Positions 63,263 to 64,000 of a DNA stretch of 64,000 bases are shown here, piece after piece. The notes beneath the pieces were generated by a model. The model did no database searches. It was not told where the DNA came from and saw nothing but the letters and a program-made list of their open reading frames with translations. Position 1 is the first letter of the stretch. Every line of letters starts with the position of its first letter. The stretch comes from Hirudinaria manillensis (lineage: Eukaryota; Annelida; Clitellata; Hirudinida; Hirudinidae). The stretch is from positions 1 to 64,000 of the forward strand of contig CM067528.1 of assembly GCA_034509925.1 (NCBI GenBank), given 5' to 3'. The position numbers and the translations under genes are program-made.

Positions 63263-64000
63263 TCACAATTCATCCTTCTTGTCTTTATGGATAGCTACTC
63301 CATACTTCTTGATGAATGCCATTAGCTCCTCTAATGTATGATTACCTTCAAAAAGCACAGGATCATCCTTTCTGTTGGATGGAGCAAAATAAATTGTTGG
63401 ATATCCTGAAGCAAAATAATTTGCTGGAGAATCATTAGCCATGGCATCCATTTTTGCCACAATAAGATTCTTTTCAGACTTTAGCCTTTTGGCCAGTTCT
63501 TTAAAAACTGGTTCAAATTGTTTGCAGTGCTCACACCAGGGAGCATACAATTCAACAAGAACATCTTTTTGAGGATCAAACACAATTTTTTCAAAACTCT
63601 TTCCAACTATTACCACCACTGGTCCTGCCTGTTTGCTTGGTATCTGTTGGGACTTGACTCGAGGTTTCAACAAACCTAAATGAAATAAATAAATTTTTAA
63701 AATATAATATGCTTTTAAATGTATGCAACCTTATTTTGTAAAACGTATGTGTGAAATACAGCAGCTCAATGAAAATCAATAATAAAAAATATATTTAGCA
63801 AGTCATTTGAAGTGACACAAACCTACAAATGAATGAAAAGGAGAAAACCCATACCAACAACAATGTTACCTTGATTGAATTTTGTGATAAAGGTGAGTAC
63901 TTCTTCATCGTCAAATTCTTCCATTGGTTTCATTGGAAATTTTCGACCTTCCTTTGAAATTATGCCTACATTAACTTCTTCCCCAGAGTCATCAAATCCA
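63263..64000 (-). CDS. PDIA4: PDIA4/ERp72-like protein disulfide isomerase, last two exons (5' part outside window)
   Basis: Exons at 64,000(+)-63,870 and 63,674-63,263, with a 195-bp GT-AG intron joined in phase 1. The visible part starts in the b' to a' linker (GFDDSGEEVN, as in PDIA4 GFSDSGEDVN) and covers the C-terminal thioredoxin-like a' domain, ending in KDEL for retention in the endoplasmic reticulum. Diagnostic family strings are LKPRVKSQ, FDPQKDVLVELYAPWC, AKMDA-AND and GYPTIYFAPS. The active site is CEHC (63,534-63,523) instead of the usual CGHC. Both cysteines remain, so redox activity is possible but its potential may be altered. The gene encodes a folding enzyme that forms and rearranges disulfides in the ER and is unrelated to the telomeric elements. 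Its start lies beyond the window. Confidence 0.88.

Overview
The window looks like the subtelomere of a eukaryote, probably a ciliated animal. It holds eight long blocks of the TTAGGG-type telomere repeat, about 1.6 kb in total, every one reading CCCTAA on the + strand. That is the strand orientation of a left chromosome end, so the left side of the window is probably telomere-proximal and the right side internal. The only host genes are at the far right, both on the minus strand, with short introns of 57-195 bp: an RSPH1-like radial-spoke MORN gene with a very expanded low-complexity tail, and the last two exons of a PDIA4/ERp72-like protein disulfide isomerase. Nothing in the sequence names the species.

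Almost everything from 1 to 59,979 is telomere-associated retroelement DNA. The key element (family A, 14,312-20,456) encodes an ORF1 protein and a Penelope-like reverse transcriptase (RT) with intact catalytic motifs. Its RT frame stops just where other Penelope-like elements (PLEs) enter their GIY-YIG endonuclease, so it belongs to the endonuclease-deficient, telomere-attaching type known as Athena/Coprina. A second, 5'-truncated copy (48,888-53,897) has the same RT protein. A further truncated A copy (20,656-22,932), a decayed family B (54,286-57,719, two tandem copies) and a family C without RT (4,441-14,034 and, folded back, 57,882-59,777) carry matching regulatory parts. Sense-oriented elements mostly have a CCCTAA block at their 3' end and a truncated 5' end capped by another block, as expected if each was reverse-transcribed onto an exposed chromosome end and then recapped.

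Layout, left to right: inverted A fragment (1-1,583); 523-bp satellite (1,584-4,440); C unit 1 (to 6,621); C unit 2, 7,414 bp, with more satellite (6,622-14,034); telomere block; full A element; telomere block; truncated A; telomere block; 8.4 kb of A-derived tandem units in minus orientation (23,323-31,712); head-to-head telomeric junction; five near-identical 3.38-kb plus-oriented A-derived units (31,831-48,737); telomere block; A copy 2; telomere block; B x2; telomere block; C fold-back; degenerate innermost telomere block; RSPH1-like gene; PDIA4-like gene.

The most novel signal is a set of parts shared by families A, B and C although the rest of their sequence differs: (i) a promoter (TATA, in A also CCAAT) downstream of the RT; (ii) about 50 bp or less after the TATA, a small two-helix RNA motif (16 copies) whose internal loop is constant while both helices covary; (iii) a 3' end with GAAAGYGGAA; (iv) a fixed 11-13 nt telomeric stretch at tandem junctions followed by TGYCTAATACC or a close variant. 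Together these suggest one coordinated cis-acting system for expression, RNA recognition and priming at telomeres. The open RT frame with its upstream in-frame UGA is the only evident source of enzyme.
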